64,000 bases of DNA. It comes from Candidatus Leptovillus gracilis (lineage in GTDB: Bacteria; Chloroflexota; Anaerolineae; Promineifilales; Promineifilaceae). The translations under genes were made by a program, and so were the position numbers. Positions 63,792-64,000 of this stretch are shown here, in pieces. Where the stretch lies: contig JADJXA010000025.1 in NCBI GenBank assembly GCA_016716065.1, positions 62,001 to 126,000 of the forward strand. The letters run 5' to 3'. The notes below the pieces were generated by a model, which searched no databases, was not told the DNA's origin, and saw nothing but the letters and a program-made list of their open reading frames with translations. How positions within the stretch are numbered: the first letter of the stretch is position 1; the number at the start of each line of letters is the position of its first letter.

Positions 63792-64000
63792 TCAACGGCG
63801 CACCTGCCACACATCCGGCAGCCCGCCGCCCAACCACAGTTCCACGTATTTCAACCGCCGTTCCGTCGCCTCGTCATTCCCGGTCAGCGTGGCGCAGCTG
63901 TAGTGAATCAGGCGCAGCCCTATATCGGCTCGCTCATGCCGCGCCTGCTGGTACAGCCAGCGAATCTCGCCCATGTTGGTGCTGTTCGGGCCAATGCACA
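63792..64000 (-). CDS. C-terminal part of an unknown protein (5' end outside window)
   Basis: The minus-strand frame is open from the window edge to the stop at 63792 (68 residues visible). The sequence (GEIRWLYQQARHERADIGLR, then GNDEATERRLKYVELWLGGG) is helical and charged. It could start at ATG 63974 as a 60-residue protein, but the frame continues upstream with sensible residues. Family not recognised. Confidence 0.45.
   Translation of the reverse strand, partial: CIGPNSTNMGEIRWLYQQARHERADIGLRLIHYSCATLTGNDEATERRLKYVELWLGGGLPDVWQVRR

Noticed and set aside
1..64000. tRNA, rRNA or riboswitch genes
   Set aside because: I saw no cloverleaf with a GTTC-type T-arm and CCA end, no rRNA signature and no known riboswitch core on either strand; a covariance-model scan would be the decisive test.

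Overview
The window looks like a chromosomal defence and accessory region of a high-GC, probably Chloroflexota (Anaerolineae-like) bacterium. The evidence is indirect: proline/threonine-rich PTNTPEP linkers, an effector-associated death-like domain, DUF1801, YhhN, WYL and pRiA4b ORF-3 genes in that style, and ORFs with good Shine-Dalgarno sites. The taxon is an inference. The palindromic octamer ACGGCCGT is sown through the native genes (at least 15 copies in the first 6.6 kb, where one or two would be expected in the whole window). I did not find it in the CRISPR array, the insertion sequences or the helicase gene at 35929, so it works as a nativeness marker.

Layout. 1-6462 is a type I CRISPR-Cas effector operon (cas3 3' end with C-terminal HD, cas8-like, cas7/DevR, cas5, a VapBC toxin-antitoxin pair, cas6). 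It is followed by a leader and a very large array (6634-11607, 68 good repeats plus one decayed one), which is cut off by an IS3 transposase fragment. 12046-27078 on the minus strand is a type 1 BREX system in canonical order (brxA-brxB-brxC-pglX-pglZ-brxL). It has extra small genes at the pglX/pglZ boundary and downstream of brxL, and its pglX is invaded by palindromic repeats and frameshifted. A PT-linker membrane protein and a WYL regulator (BrxR-like) follow. Next come an exonuclease I (sbcB) overlapping a putative PD-(D/E)XK protein, a small hydrolase, a beta-helix protein, a P-loop protein and a UPF1-type SF1 helicase.

38698-41989 is a pile-up of one insertion sequence that appears to have jumped into itself and inverted. 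41990-45393 is a small element whose divergent intergenic region carries fourteen 17-bp TCCC...GGGA palindromes, most of them spaced at whole helical turns, beside an antirepressor-like gene. This is the least explained structure in the window. An IS1182-type element with a CTAG duplication splits a TPR gene (46065-49378), and removing it restores the frame exactly. 49640-53714 holds metabolic-looking genes (macro-like, SDR, AKR, broken methyltransferase).

53733-64000 holds an acetyltransferase/DUF1801 pair, two MITE-like elements, a truncated sigma-like gene, a secreted 56-residue peptide next to a TPR plus HTH-STAND NTPase pair, a DJ-1-like protein lacking its cysteine, YhhN, zinc-ribbon proteins and an isolated effector-associated domain.

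Several genes are broken by single-base changes in homopolymers, so some frameshifts may be sequencing errors rather than real decay.
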